Shown: positions 1 to 7,532, counted from the stretch's first letter. The stretch is 64,000 nucleotides of DNA from Butyricicoccus sp. OM04-18BH (GCF_003481705.1 NZ_QULN01000002.1:186001-250000), one strand, 5' to 3'. Made by a program: numbers and translations. The notes: a model not told the origin generated them from the sequence alone.

Positions 1-843
1 AACAGTGTCGGCGTTCATGCGGCGGTGCAGCTGCTGCGCGACATCGGCGAGGGCCGCGTGCCCGATTTCCACGGAAAGCGCGTCTGCGTCATCGGCGGCG
101 GCAATGTCTCGATGGACGCGACCCGTACTGCGCTGCGTCTCGGTGCGGCGTCTGTCACCTGTGTCTACCGCCGACGCATCTCGGATATGACCGCGCTGAA
201 CGAGGAGATCGAGGATGCACAGGCAGAGGGCTGTCAGATCCTTCAGCTTCAGGCGCCCGACCACATCGAGGCGGACGAGAACGGTCATGTTACTGCGCTC
301 TGGACTCGCCCGCAGGTCATCGGCCCCTATGGCTCGGACGGTCGTCCGCGGCCGTATGACGCCGATGCACCGCTGCTGCGCACGCCGTGCGACATCGTTA
401 TCGTTGCGATCGGTCAGGCGATCGACGCCCGTCCGTTTGCACAGGTCATGCCGCTCGAGCGCGGCAAGATCAAGGCCTCCTCGGATGCCTTCGTCCCAAA
501 CACGCCGCACGTATTCGCAGGCGGCGACGCGGTTACCGGGCCTGCGACGGTGATCCGCGCGGTTGCAGCCGGCAAGGTTGCAGCTGCGAACATCGACGCA
601 CATCTCGGGTTCCATCATGTCATCCAGTCTGATGTTGAAATCCCGGCGCCCCACTTGACCAATCTGCCGGCCTGCGGCCGCATCGAGCTGCACAACCGTC
701 CGTCTGAGGAGTGCGTGGGCAACTTTGAGCTGGTCAAGTGCGGCATGACCGAGCAGGAGGTGCAGCAGGAGACCTCGCGCTGCCTGCGCTGTGATCATTT
801 CGGCTACGGTATTTTTAAGGGAGGTCGAACGAGCAAATGGTAA
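1..843 (+). CDS. NAD(P)H/FAD-dependent oxidoreductase (GltD/NuoF-linked type), 5'-truncated
   Basis: The gene enters from the left edge and only the C-terminal ~280 residues are present. They show a GGGNVSMD dinucleotide-binding turn and the FAD-binding end of GltD/NfnB-type flavoproteins (GGDAVTGPATVIRA). The C-terminal tail contains a CLRC pair that could ligate a cluster. The stop overlaps the start of the [FeFe] hydrogenase gene (ATGGTAA at 837-843), so the two are translationally coupled. In clostridia, flavoproteins with this tail sit beside the hydrogenase and pass electrons between NAD(P)H and its iron-sulfur chain. Whether the missing N-terminus carries a NuoF domain cannot be seen. 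Domain family is confident; the exact electron donor is inferred. Confidence 0.85.
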   Translation, partial: NSVGVHAAVQLLRDIGEGRVPDFHGKRVCVIGGGNVSMDATRTALRLGAASVTCVYRRRISDMTALNEEIEDAQAEGCQILQLQAPDHIEADENGHVTALWTRPQVIGPYGSDGRPRPYDADAPLLRTPCDIVIVAIGQAIDARPFAQVMPLERGKIKASSDAFVPNTPHVFAGGDAVTGPATVIRAVAAGKVAAANIDAHLGFHHVIQSDVEIPAPHLTNLPACGRIELHNRPSEECVGNFELVKCGMTEQEVQQETSRCLRCDHFGYGIFKGGRTSKW

Positions 844-2603
844 ACCTGACAATAGACAAGATCGCGGTATCCGTATCCGAAGGCACGACCATTCTGGAAG
901 CGGCGGCCTCTGTCGGCATTGAAATTCCGAGCCTGTGCTATCTCAAGGACATCAATGAAATCTCCGCCTGCCGCGTGTGCTGCGTTGAGGTCGAGGGCGA
1001 GGGCAAGCTCGTCCCCTCGTGCAACAATGTCGTGCAGGAAGGAATGGTGATCCATACCAATACGCCGCGCGTGCGCGAGGCGCGCCGCACCAATGTTGAG
1101 CTGATTCTGTCGCAGCACGACAATAAGTGCGCGACCTGTGTCCGTTCCGGTTCGTGCCAGCTTCAGAAGATCTCGAATGATCTCGGCGTGCTGTCCGTTC
1201 CGTACAAGAGCGATCTCGCGGCCGGCAAAAAGAGCTTCTGGACGACAACGTTCCCTCTCTATCGCGACGTCAACAAGTGCATTAAGTGCATGCGCTGCAT
1301 TCAGATATGCGATAAGGTGCAGTCGCTCTCCATCTGGGACGTCAGCGGTTCCGGCTCGCGCACGACCATTGACGTTTCCGAAAATCGCTTTATCAAGGAG
1401 GCGGACTGTTCGCTGTGCGGTCAGTGCATCACCCACTGCCCCACCGGCGCTCTGCGTGAGCGCGATGACACCGCCAAAGCGTATTCCGCTCTTGGCGCTG
1501 AGGGCAAGGTGACGATCGTTCAGATCGCTCCGGCAGTGCGTGCAGCATGGGGTGAAGCCTTCGGCATGCCGACCGGCAGAGCCACGGTCGGTCAGCTCGT
1601 TGCGGCGCTGCGCAGTCTGGGAGCGGATTATGTGTTCGATACAACGTTCTCGGCCGACCTCACTATCATGGAGGAAGGGACGGAGCTGCTCCAGCGTCTG
1701 AATGCCGGAGACCTCAAGGACCAGCCGATGTTCACCTCGTGCTGCCCCGGCTGGGTTCGTTTTCTCAAAAGCCAGTACCCGGAAATGACCGGACGCCTGT
1801 CTACGGCGAAGTCTCCGCAGCAGATGTTCGGCGCGGTGGCAAAGAGCTGGCTGGCTCATCACCTGGGCATTGAACCGGAAAACGTTTACAGTATTTCTAT
1901 CATGCCCTGCATTGCAAAGAAAGCCGAGCGCGAGCTCCCCGGCATGCAGTCTGCCGGCGCGGGCAGTGATGTGGATCTGGTGCTGACGACGCGAGAACTT
2001 GCCCGTATCGTGCGCGCCGAGCACATTGATGTGGAGCAGCTGGCAGATTCTCCGTTCGACGATCCGCTTGGCAACGGCTCGGGCGCCGGCGTTATCTTTG
2101 GTGCGACCGGCGGCGTTATGGAGGCCGCGCTCCGTTCCGCATACTTCCTCACCACCGGTGAAAATCCGTCCGCAGATGCGTTCTGCGAGGTGCGTGCGGC
2201 AGAAAATGAGAGCCGTCCGTGGCGCGAGGCTGCGTTCGACCTTGCAGGAACGACCATTCACTGCGCGGTGGCGAGCGGTCTTGCGAACGCGCGTCATCTG
2301 ATCCGTGCGATCAAACGGCGCGAGGTTCACTACGAATTTGTCGAGATCATGGCCTGCCCCGGCGGCTGTGCAGGCGGCGGCGGCCAGCCGGTAGATGGCA
2401 GCGACCGCGAAAAAGCGGCTTCGCGCGGCGATGTGCTGTTCTCGCTCGACGAAAAAGCGGAACTTCGTTTTTCGCACGAAAACCCGGCTGTTAAGGCGCT
2501 TTATAACGAATATCTGTCCAGTCCATGCTCTGAACGGGCAGAAGAACTGCTGCACTGTGATCATTTTGCATGGCAGATGCCGCAGACAGGAATTCACGTT
2601 TAA
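837..2603 (+). CDS. hydA: [FeFe] hydrogenase, NADH/ferredoxin-linked catalytic subunit
   Basis: This is a 588-residue hydrogenase catalytic subunit, reducing protons with electrons from ferredoxin and/or NADH in the cytoplasm. Domains in order: an N-terminal 2Fe-2S ferredoxin domain (Cys34, 45, 48, 62), a His-Cys3 4Fe-4S site (His94, Cys98, Cys101, Cys107), two 4Fe-4S ferredoxin motifs (Cys148/151/154/158 and 191/194/197/201), then the H-cluster domain. All three H-cluster signatures are intact: TSCCPGW at ~300, MPCIAKK at ~356 and EIMACPGGCAGGGGQP at ~503. The start overlaps the upstream flavoprotein stop, suggesting a multi-subunit NAD(P)H-linked enzyme. A strong hairpin terminator follows. 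Functionally it pairs with the Bcd-EtfAB genes at 56-59 kb, which generate reduced ferredoxin. Confidence 0.96.
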   Translation: MVNLTIDKIAVSVSEGTTILEAAASVGIEIPSLCYLKDINEISACRVCCVEVEGEGKLVPSCNNVVQEGMVIHTNTPRVREARRTNVELILSQHDNKCATCVRSGSCQLQKISNDLGVLSVPYKSDLAAGKKSFWTTTFPLYRDVNKCIKCMRCIQICDKVQSLSIWDVSGSGSRTTIDVSENRFIKEADCSLCGQCITHCPTGALRERDDTAKAYSALGAEGKVTIVQIAPAVRAAWGEAFGMPTGRATVGQLVAALRSLGADYVFDTTFSADLTIMEEGTELLQRLNAGDLKDQPMFTSCCPGWVRFLKSQYPEMTGRLSTAKSPQQMFGAVAKSWLAHHLGIEPENVYSISIMPCIAKKAERELPGMQSAGAGSDVDLVLTTRELARIVRAEHIDVEQLADSPFDDPLGNGSGAGVIFGATGGVMEAALRSAYFLTTGENPSADAFCEVRAAENESRPWREAAFDLAGTTIHCAVASGLANARHLIRAIKRREVHYEFVEIMACPGGCAGGGGQPVDGSDREKAASRGDVLFSLDEKAELRFSHENPAVKALYNEYLSSPCSERAEELLHCDHFAWQMPQTGIHV

Positions 2604-2615
2604 TCAATTATATAG

Positions 2616-2656
2616 AAAAGCCCTCGCAGAGAGAAGAAAGCTCTGTGAGGGCTTTT
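2616..2656 (+). terminator. Rho-independent terminator of the hydrogenase operon
   Basis: AAAAGCCCTCGCAGAG pairs across a 9-nt loop with CTCTGTGAGGGCTTTT, 13 bp after the hydA stop codon. Confidence 0.9.
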
Positions 2657-2716
2657 ACGACTTGCAAGGAGGGTATTTCGCGCAAAGGCATCGTCATGTA
2701 AATGCGGCTGCGGTCA

Positions 2717-2804
2717 AAAGAAAAACCGCTCATTTCAACGAAACAAGCGGTTTAATTTGGTGGAGACGGAGAGGATCGAACTCTTGACCTCCACACTGCC
2801 AGTG
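2717..2804. repeat. attL: 88-bp direct repeat with displaced tRNA-Ala 3' end
   Basis: This copy matches 9985-10072 except for one base (A here, G there, within the hairpin). It holds the 3' 47 nt of tRNA-Ala on the minus strand (2758-2804) and the tRNA terminator hairpin. It stops at ...CCAGTG, after which the sequence no longer resembles a tRNA. It is the remnant of the original chromosomal 3' end, separated from its 5' half by the insertion. Confidence 0.92.
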
Positions 2805-3222
2805 CGTATTCGTTGTTGCAATATGCAACTGAATAGCTTTTAATATTCCGGAATAACGTTGGATATGCAATTGTTTGAGAACTTTATTGTGAGTTAATGA
2901 AAATGAGCTTTGTCTGTGTAAGCACCAAATAAGCACCAAATAAACACCAGAATAAGCACCGGATTTTCCGCAGCAAACCACCCGCTCGAACGCAGCTCTG
3001 CGCCGGTCTGCACCGCTGTTTTACCGAACGCTTGTGTGCCTGCTTTCACGCTCTGTAAACGGTACTGAGTGTGCGCTGTTAAACCATCTGCCGAGCGGGC
3101 AAAACGCGCACAGCGGGCATTACAGCCGCCGCACAGCTCTGCCGTTCTCACCGGCAAACAACGGCAGAGCAAACCGAAATCAACCATGCCTCTATCATTC
3201 ATCGTTTGTCTTGTATCGGTCG
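2805..3222. other. Non-coding left end of the element
   Basis: No convincing gene is present. The stretch contains four tandem 11-bp arm-type repeats (2919-2963) and a perfect 10-bp inverted repeat, CTCTGCCGTT/AACGGCAGAG (3137-3146 with 3160-3169, 13-nt loop). The hairpin has no T-run, so it is not an obvious terminator; a replication or recombination site is possible but unproven. Confidence 0.5.
2919..2963 (+). repeat. Tandem integrase arm-type site candidates, left end
   Basis: Four near-identical units follow each other: TAAGCACCAAA, TAAGCACCAAA, TAAACACCAGA and TAAGCACCGGA, at 11-12 bp spacing, 115 bp inside attL. The same unit recurs next to attR at 9928-9949. Repeats of one short unit at both ends are typical of arm-binding sites for the N-terminal domain of tyrosine integrases. 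Confidence 0.65.
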
Positions 3223-3528
3223 TTACGAGAACTCCCGAAGAAATTGCAGAATTTCCTCGTCCGACGTCCCCTCGTCCCGGAACTGATTAACGATTGTCTG
3301 CTCCAACGGCAGATAATCCTGTTCGATAATCTCCGTTGCCGTCCGATTATCCCGCTCGAGCTGTGCATCTATCGCGCGGTTAATGAATCCGTTCAGGCTC
3401 TCGTTCCGCTGTTCTGCGTGCGCCTGCAATTCTGCCTTGTGTCCTTTGGGAACGCGCACCTTGATCTCGTCATACGCTTTCGCGTTATAGCGTTCGTTCG
3501 CCTTGCGGCGTGCTTCACTGATTGGCAT
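3223..3528 (-). CDS. Ribbon-helix-helix-like small DNA-binding protein
   Basis: The predicted product is 101 residues, starting at the ATG at 3528, which has GGAGATGG just upstream. An upstream in-frame start would add 12 residues but lies in the promoter region. The N-terminus reads MPISEARRKANERYNAKAYD, followed by a basic EIKVRVPKGHKAEL segment and a helix (NGFINRAIDAQLE), as in Arc/MetJ-type regulators and the small RHH proteins common on clostridial mobile elements. The C-terminal half is acidic. No toxin partner is adjacent. Its promoter contains the box ACTGGGTACAGT, which also occurs in the divergent promoter, so it probably represses both. The family assignment is moderately confident; the target is inferred. 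Confidence 0.7.
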   Translation of the reverse strand: MPISEARRKANERYNAKAYDEIKVRVPKGHKAELQAHAEQRNESLNGFINRAIDAQLERDNRTATEIIEQDYLPLEQTIVNQFRDEGTSDEEILQFLREFS

Positions 3529-3552
3529 ATATACCATCTCCATTCTACCTTG

Positions 3553-3659
3553 ATTATACCGCAAAGTCTACACTGGGTACAGTACAAATATATACGAATT
3601 TTACTGTGCAGATTCATACAGCCTGACCATTGAATGTACTGGGTACAGTGTATTATAAT
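3553..3659. promoter_or_regulatory. Divergent promoters with duplicated ACTGGGTACAGT operator
   Basis: The 12-bp partly palindromic box ACTGGGTACAGT occurs at 3572-3583 and again at 3638-3649. The right copy lies in the 18-bp spacer of a plus-strand promoter (TTGAAT 3630-3635, TATAAT 3654-3659) serving the gene at 3771. The left copy overlaps the -35 position of a minus-strand promoter whose -10 TATAAT is at 3553-3558, serving the RHH gene. This arrangement suggests shared repression. Confidence 0.6.
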
Positions 3660-3770
3660 AGCGCTGTAAACGAGCTGTATGCGCTTTGAATCGTTCGGCA
3701 TGAAATGATATACCGAGCGGGAGAGAACGCACATAACGCCCATCATAGAGCAAACAGGAGGAACATTACC

Positions 3771-3983
3771 ATGAAAGAAAAGCTGACCGACAAGCAGGTT
3801 CTCGAAAAGATCGAAAAGTATATGCGCTTGACCAAGATGCCGGAAACGGATTACTACGATATTTCAATCGGAGAGATTACCGCCCTTGTGCATATGGAGG
3901 ATGTATTCGCTGCTATTGCACGCGCATACGATTTTGGTCGCGCTCGCGGCTACCGTATGCACGCCGCCCGCTCGAAAGCGTAA
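3771..3983 (+). CDS. Hypothetical 70-residue protein of the element
   Basis: The start is fixed by AGGAGG 9 nt upstream of ATG 3771. The protein (MKEKLTDKQVLEKIEKYM...) is a short mixed-charge helical protein with no signal peptide or membrane segment. It ends in a basic region (FGRARGYRMHAARSKA). I do not recognise the family. It has its own promoter with an RHH-type operator in the spacer and is divergent from the RHH gene, so it is regulated separately from the replication operon. It converges on that operon at the hairpin at 4001-4030. Confidence 0.6.
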   Translation: MKEKLTDKQVLEKIEKYMRLTKMPETDYYDISIGEITALVHMEDVFAAIARAYDFGRARGYRMHAARSKA

Positions 3984-4000
3984 CAGAAATCCGACAGCAA

Positions 4001-4030
4001 AACAGCCGCCCCGAAAATGGAGCGGCTGTT
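4001..4030. terminator. Hairpin between convergent element genes
   Basis: AACAGCCGC pairs with GCGGCTGTT across a 12-nt loop. The minus strand continues into TTTT, so it probably terminates the long minus-strand operon and may stop the 70-residue gene as well. Confidence 0.6.
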
Positions 4031-4151
4031 CCAATAAGTGCTGATATTGATTCTGAAAGCAGGTTTCCGCAAGTAAAAACCAAGTTTAACCAAGTCAAAA
4101 GCTAAGTTTTGTTAAGTCGTTGTCCTCGTGTGTTCCCCGCAATTCTGTACA

Positions 4152-4343
4152 TTAACGGCAATCTGCGTTCTTTTTGCTGCACTCTCTGCAATAAACCGCT
4201 GTGCTGAACAGATCAAAATCCGGTAACTCCTGTGCCATCTCGATAAGATCAACAGTATGTACTTTGCCGCACTGCGGGCAATAGGTGTATACCTCATGCT
4301 CTGCCAAATCTACGCGCTTTCCGTGGTGCTTGATAAAAAACAT
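4152..4343 (-). CDS. Small zinc-ribbon-like protein
   Basis: The 63-residue protein starts at ATG 4343 behind AAAAAGGAG. It contains two cysteine pairs, CPQC at ~22-25 and CREC at ~52-55, spaced as a zinc ribbon. The family is familiar from integrative elements of gut Firmicutes, where it is annotated only as hypothetical. The gene begins 23 bp after the sigma-factor stop and appears to be the last gene of the minus-strand operon. The function is unknown; nucleic-acid binding is a reasonable guess. Confidence 0.7.
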   Translation of the reverse strand: MFFIKHHGKRVDLAEHEVYTYCPQCGKVHTVDLIEMAQELPDFDLFSTAVYCRECSKKNADCR

Positions 4344-4366
4344 AATAGAAACTCCTTTTTATGTTA

Positions 4367-5116
4367 CTACGTTAATTCTTCTAACTTCAATAAGATGCGT
4401 TCTTCCACGCTCCCGCCGTATTTCCACGCCTGCCAGCCTGTGCCGTGATATGCGCCCTCGCGAATGATACGCTCCCGGAAACGCGCCAGCCGCGGCGAAC
4501 GCCCAAGCAGGAACAGCGCACGGCGTGTCTGCCGCCTTGCATAGTCCGTGCTGATGGACAGCCGCTCACTGGTCTGCGCAAGGGTCAAACCATCATAGAA
4601 CCGCGCACGCACAACGGCCTGCTGCAGCGGTGTCAGGCGGGCAAATTCTGTGTCCAGTACGCGCCGCAGCTGTTCCTGGTAAACACGCTGTTCCGCGTCC
4701 TCATACGCCCATTCTGCTGTGCTGTCCGGTGTCAGTTCCCCTCGCGGTGTTTCGCTCCCGTCCTCGCCGGTGACAGGCTCGTCCAGACTGCACGCGCAGT
4801 TCAGCGGTTCGCGTCTGGTTCGTTCCGTCCGGTATCCGATCAGCTCGAAAAACACGCTCTTTACTGCATAGCTGAGGAACGACGCGAACAGCACCCCTCG
4901 TTCCGGTTCAAACCGCTGCGCAGCCTGCACGATGGCAAGAAAGCCGCATTGCTCCACGTCCTCCCATGTAACGCCTGCCTGCGCCATCCTCGCGCCCGCT
5001 CGAACATACAGCCGCCGGAACAGAACGGCAAGCAGTCCCCTGTTCTGCTCCCACAGCGCCGCCCGCGCGGCACGGTCTCCCGTCTTTGCCAGTGCGGCTA
5101 ATTCTTCGTTTGTCAA
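4367..5116 (-). CDS. Element-encoded sigma-70 family factor
   Basis: About 249 residues. It contains a recognisable sigma region 2 (WEDVEQCGFLAIVQAAQRFE...FASFLSYAVKSV, ~60-110) and region 4 with an HTH (LTPLQQAVVRARFYDGLTLA, ~175-225). A linker and a C-terminal extension (GSVEERILLKLEE) resemble those of sigma-like factors on clostridial prophages. The best start is TTG 5116, with GGGGAGG 11 nt upstream; an ATG at 5179 lies farther up without a good ribosome site. It is transcribed after the helicase gene. In phages such factors switch on late genes, so here it may drive another gene set of the element or of a helper phage; that is inference. Confidence 0.8.
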   Translation of the reverse strand: MTNEELAALAKTGDRAARAALWEQNRGLLAVLFRRLYVRAGARMAQAGVTWEDVEQCGFLAIVQAAQRFEPERGVLFASFLSYAVKSVFFELIGYRTERTRREPLNCACSLDEPVTGEDGSETPRGELTPDSTAEWAYEDAEQRVYQEQLRRVLDTEFARLTPLQQAVVRARFYDGLTLAQTSERLSISTDYARRQTRRALFLLGRSPRLARFRERIIREGAYHGTGWQAWKYGGSVEERILLKLEELT

Positions 5117-5201
5117 TTTGGGTAATACCTCCCCGCTGTGGTATAATGTAAACACGAGCGGGAAGGCGAACCCGGCCACTTTCGACCGGGTTCGGTTACG
5201 G

Positions 5202-5363
5202 TCAAATACCTAAACGCGCAGCAAGCAGACGGGCGGTCTTGTCGGCAACATCGGGAGACGGCGACAGTGCATCCAGTGCGCGGGCATACTGCCGCAGCCG
5301 TTCCTCCTCGTCCTTTGCGACAGGAAGAATGCCAATCAGTGCGGAAATAAGTTTAAAGCTCAT
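5202..5363 (-). CDS. Small hypothetical protein (53 residues)
   Basis: This frame starts at ATG 5363, 5 nt after the helicase stop codon, with AGAGGTG as ribosome site inside the helicase end. The product begins MSFKLISALIGILPVAKDEE, then has an acidic/basic amphipathic helix ending LLAARLGI. The N-terminal 17 residues are hydrophobic. The tight spacing and ribosome site argue that it is real. I do not recognise the family. Confidence 0.55.
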   Translation of the reverse strand: MSFKLISALIGILPVAKDEEERLRQYARALDALSPSPDVADKTARLLAARLGI

Positions 5364-5367
5364 AAAA

Positions 5368-6648
5368 TCACCTCTGAATTTCAGCTAAAAATCCGGTTTT
5401 CAAGTCAAGCGCCAGCGTTACCGTACCAACCGCGCCGTGCCGGTGCTTTGCAAGAATACACTCGACTGTCACCGGCTGTCCCTCGTCCGGACGCTCCGCC
5501 CAGTACATATCCTCCCGGTGCAGCAGCAGAACGCCGTCTGCATCCTGCTCAATCGCGCCGCTGTCGCGCAGATCAGCCAAAGAGGGACGCTTGTCCTGCC
5601 GCTGTTCACTTGCACGGTTAAGCTGTGCCAAGCACAGCACCGGCACACCCAGCGAGCGGGCAAGGGCTTTCAAGTCGCCCGAAATCGCGGTTATTTCTTC
5701 ATACCGGCTTGCGTGTTTTCCTTCCGGTTTCAACAAGCCGAGATAGTCGATCACGACAAGCCGTAGTTCTTTGACCTGCCGCGCCAGTGCACGAACATCG
5801 CTCACAGAGCACCGAACCGCCTTGTTAAGATAGAACGGACTGCGGTTCAGCCGTTTGAACTCCTGTGTCACACGTTCCATTTCCCTATCTGTCAGCGTCC
5901 CCATCAACAGACGGTTTGACGGAATACCCGTTGCGCGCGCAACGCGCCGGGCAGTAAGCTGCGTCGCGTCCATTTCGAGAGTAACGAACAGCACACCACC
6001 CATATTCTGCGCTACGGTATCAGCGATTTGCAGCGCAAGCGTGGTTTTGCAGCAGCCGGGACGTGCCGCCATGATGTACAGGCCATTGTTCAACATACCG
6101 CCGCCGAACAACGTATCCAGTCCGCTAATACCGACTGGCACGTAAACCGAGCGCCCGCTTGTACGCTGGTCATAGGCGTTGTAAAAGTCCAGCGCCGCCG
6201 CTGTTCCGTCGATCAGTTCACCGCCGCCGCTGCTGTCGAGCTCGTCGAGCACCTTTGCCGCATCACCTGCAATACTGTTCGGTTCATCACCGCTGTGCGC
6301 CCGCTCGACCATGCTTTCTCCTAGCTGCGCCAATGCCCGCAAGCGAGTACTGCGCTTGATGGCTGCTATGTTCTGGTCGAGCGCAGCAGGAGCACAGGCA
6401 ACGTCCATCAGCTGCATGAGATAGCCGCGTTCTACACCGTCCTGCTGCACCAGATCGGCCACAGCGGGCGCGTCGGGTGTCTTGCCCTCTGCGTCCAGCA
6501 TACGCGCTGCGTGCAGGATTGCACGGCTTGCATCGCCTGCAAGGTCGGTTTCGTGCAGCGTGTTCAGCACTGTGCCCCACAAGGGCGCGTCACACAGGCA
6601 AGCGCCCAGCACCGCATTTTCCGCGGTTAGAATATCTTCATTCGTCAT
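5368..6648 (-). CDS. DnaB-like replicative helicase of the element
   Basis: A 426-residue helicase starting at ATG 6648 behind GGGAGG; in-frame starts upstream lie in the preceding gene. It has the DnaB N-terminal domain (NEDILTAENAVLGACL, 1-100), a linker and a RecA-fold C-terminal domain. The latter shows LFVTLEMD, Walker B LVVIDYLGLL at ~297-305 and RDSGAIEQDADGVLLLHR, all typical of DnaB. The Walker A is odd: AARPGCCKTT, with Cys200 where the family has Gly before the catalytic Lys201. It overlaps the upstream replication gene by 11 bp. It should unwind DNA at the element's origin; whether the altered P-loop is active cannot be judged from sequence. Confidence 0.88.
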   Translation of the reverse strand: MTNEDILTAENAVLGACLCDAPLWGTVLNTLHETDLAGDASRAILHAARMLDAEGKTPDAPAVADLVQQDGVERGYLMQLMDVACAPAALDQNIAAIKRSTRLRALAQLGESMVERAHSGDEPNSIAGDAAKVLDELDSSGGGELIDGTAAALDFYNAYDQRTSGRSVYVPVGISGLDTLFGGGMLNNGLYIMAARPGCCKTTLALQIADTVAQNMGGVLFVTLEMDATQLTARRVARATGIPSNRLLMGTLTDREMERVTQEFKRLNRSPFYLNKAVRCSVSDVRALARQVKELRLVVIDYLGLLKPEGKHASRYEEITAISGDLKALARSLGVPVLCLAQLNRASEQRQDKRPSLADLRDSGAIEQDADGVLLLHREDMYWAERPDEGQPVTVECILAKHRHGAVGTVTLALDLKTGFLAEIQR

Positions 6649-7279
6649 AAACAGCCTCCCTTTCTCCGTTCTCATTGGTAGACCAGCGCAGTTTAGGCGT
6701 ATCTGATCGAGCGGGCGCATCGTTCTGCGGCGGTTCATCCTCCCAGCGCCGCCCGTTGAGATAGCTTGACGCATAGGGTACAAACTGCCCGCCGTTTTTT
6801 AACCAGTCCGGCGACTGCTTTTGCCAGTCAAGCGCCGCAAGGATTTCTGCAAGCAGCTGCTCATTAGGGCATAGTTTGCTGAACGCCTTTTGCGCCTTAG
6901 CTTTGTCTTTACGCTTGGGATACGCCGCCCAGAATTGGGCGAATAAACTCTCCTTAGCTTTTTCGTTCTCCTTCTCTTTGGCAGCCATCGTATGCGAACG
7001 CACATTTTCGCATACGATGGCATTGCGTTTGTCCCAGCCTGCAAGGGCGTTTTTTCGATTTTTCTCACAGCGATCTGTATAATTAGCAACATCTCGATCA
7101 AGTTGAGCGCGCATACAGGAGAACAGCATAGCCATCGCAGATGCTGGCGCAAAAGCAGGCAGTGCGCCGGTTTGCGCGTACTCCAGAAGCGCAAGAATCA
7201 GTCGTCCGCGTTCATCATCGGGGAGCATAGCAAGCTGTTCGGCATAGGAGAAATAAAGCGGCACATAAGCACGCGCCAT
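6638..7279 (-). CDS. Putative replication protein (DUF6291-like N-terminus)
   Basis: 213 residues, starting at ATG 7279 behind GGTGGTGA. The N-terminal ~90 residues (PLYFSYAEQLAMLPDDERGR) match the small domain found at the start of many phage replication or primosome proteins of Firmicutes, annotated DUF6291. A lysine-rich linker leads to AQFWAAYPKRKDKAKAQKAF, a motif common in the C-terminal part of phage DnaD/replisome-organiser proteins. The gene sits directly upstream of, and overlaps, the DnaB-like helicase gene, consistent with a helicase loader or initiator. It has no Walker motif. Function is inferred from motif and position. Confidence 0.7.
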   Translation of the reverse strand: MARAYVPLYFSYAEQLAMLPDDERGRLILALLEYAQTGALPAFAPASAMAMLFSCMRAQLDRDVANYTDRCEKNRKNALAGWDKRNAIVCENVRSHTMAAKEKENEKAKESLFAQFWAAYPKRKDKAKAQKAFSKLCPNEQLLAEILAALDWQKQSPDWLKNGGQFVPYASSYLNGRRWEDEPPQNDAPARSDTPKLRWSTNENGEREAVYDE

Positions 7280-7283
7280 CGAA

Positions 7284-7532
7284 TCACCACCGTTCGCTTA
7301 CCGGGCGAATCCCGCGCGCCGTCTGCGCCTCGTCCGCAGGCGGGTTCTCCAGATAGGCGCACAGCGCATCGAAGTTCACCAGCCGCCGCTTGCCCGCACC
7401 GACAGGGACAGACGGAACAGCGCCGGTTTTGACCAGCCGACGGATGAACGACAGGCTGACCGGCGTTTCTGGGTCGAGCTTTCGCAGCTCCGTCAGCGCA
7501 TCGGCGGGAAAGCGCATGCGGACAGCATTCAT
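7284..7532 (-). CDS. Excisionase-like HTH protein
   Basis: 82 residues, starting at ATG 7532 behind GAAGGAGGTG. The sequence PVSLSFIRRLVKTGAVPSVP followed by GAGKRRLVNFDALCAYLEN is the winged-helix arrangement of MerR-like excisionase/DNA-binding domains (helix-turn-helix, a glycine/basic turn, then a strand and helix). It overlaps the upstream small HTH gene by 4 bp and precedes the replication gene. Proteins of this type act as recombination directionality factors or as regulators; the choice between these is inferred. Confidence 0.7.
   Translation of the reverse strand: MNAVRMRFPADALTELRKLDPETPVSLSFIRRLVKTGAVPSVPVGAGKRRLVNFDALCAYLENPPADEAQTARGIRPVSERW

Noticed and set aside
804-2597. Long open frame antisense to the hydrogenase gene (597 codons)
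   Set aside because: It mirrors hydA in the opposite strand. The protein is rich in Arg/His/Ala with no family motif, and arises because the coding strand lacks TTA, CTA and TCA codons. hydA has complete catalytic motifs.
2919-2963. Short CRISPR-like repeat array
   Set aside because: The units are 11 bp, directly abutting and without unique spacers, and no cas genes are near. Integrase arm sites explain them better.
2894-3202. 102-codon minus-strand frame at the left end of the element
   Set aside because: It has no ribosome site and reads through the arm-site repeats and the 3137-3169 inverted repeat; composition is not protein-like.
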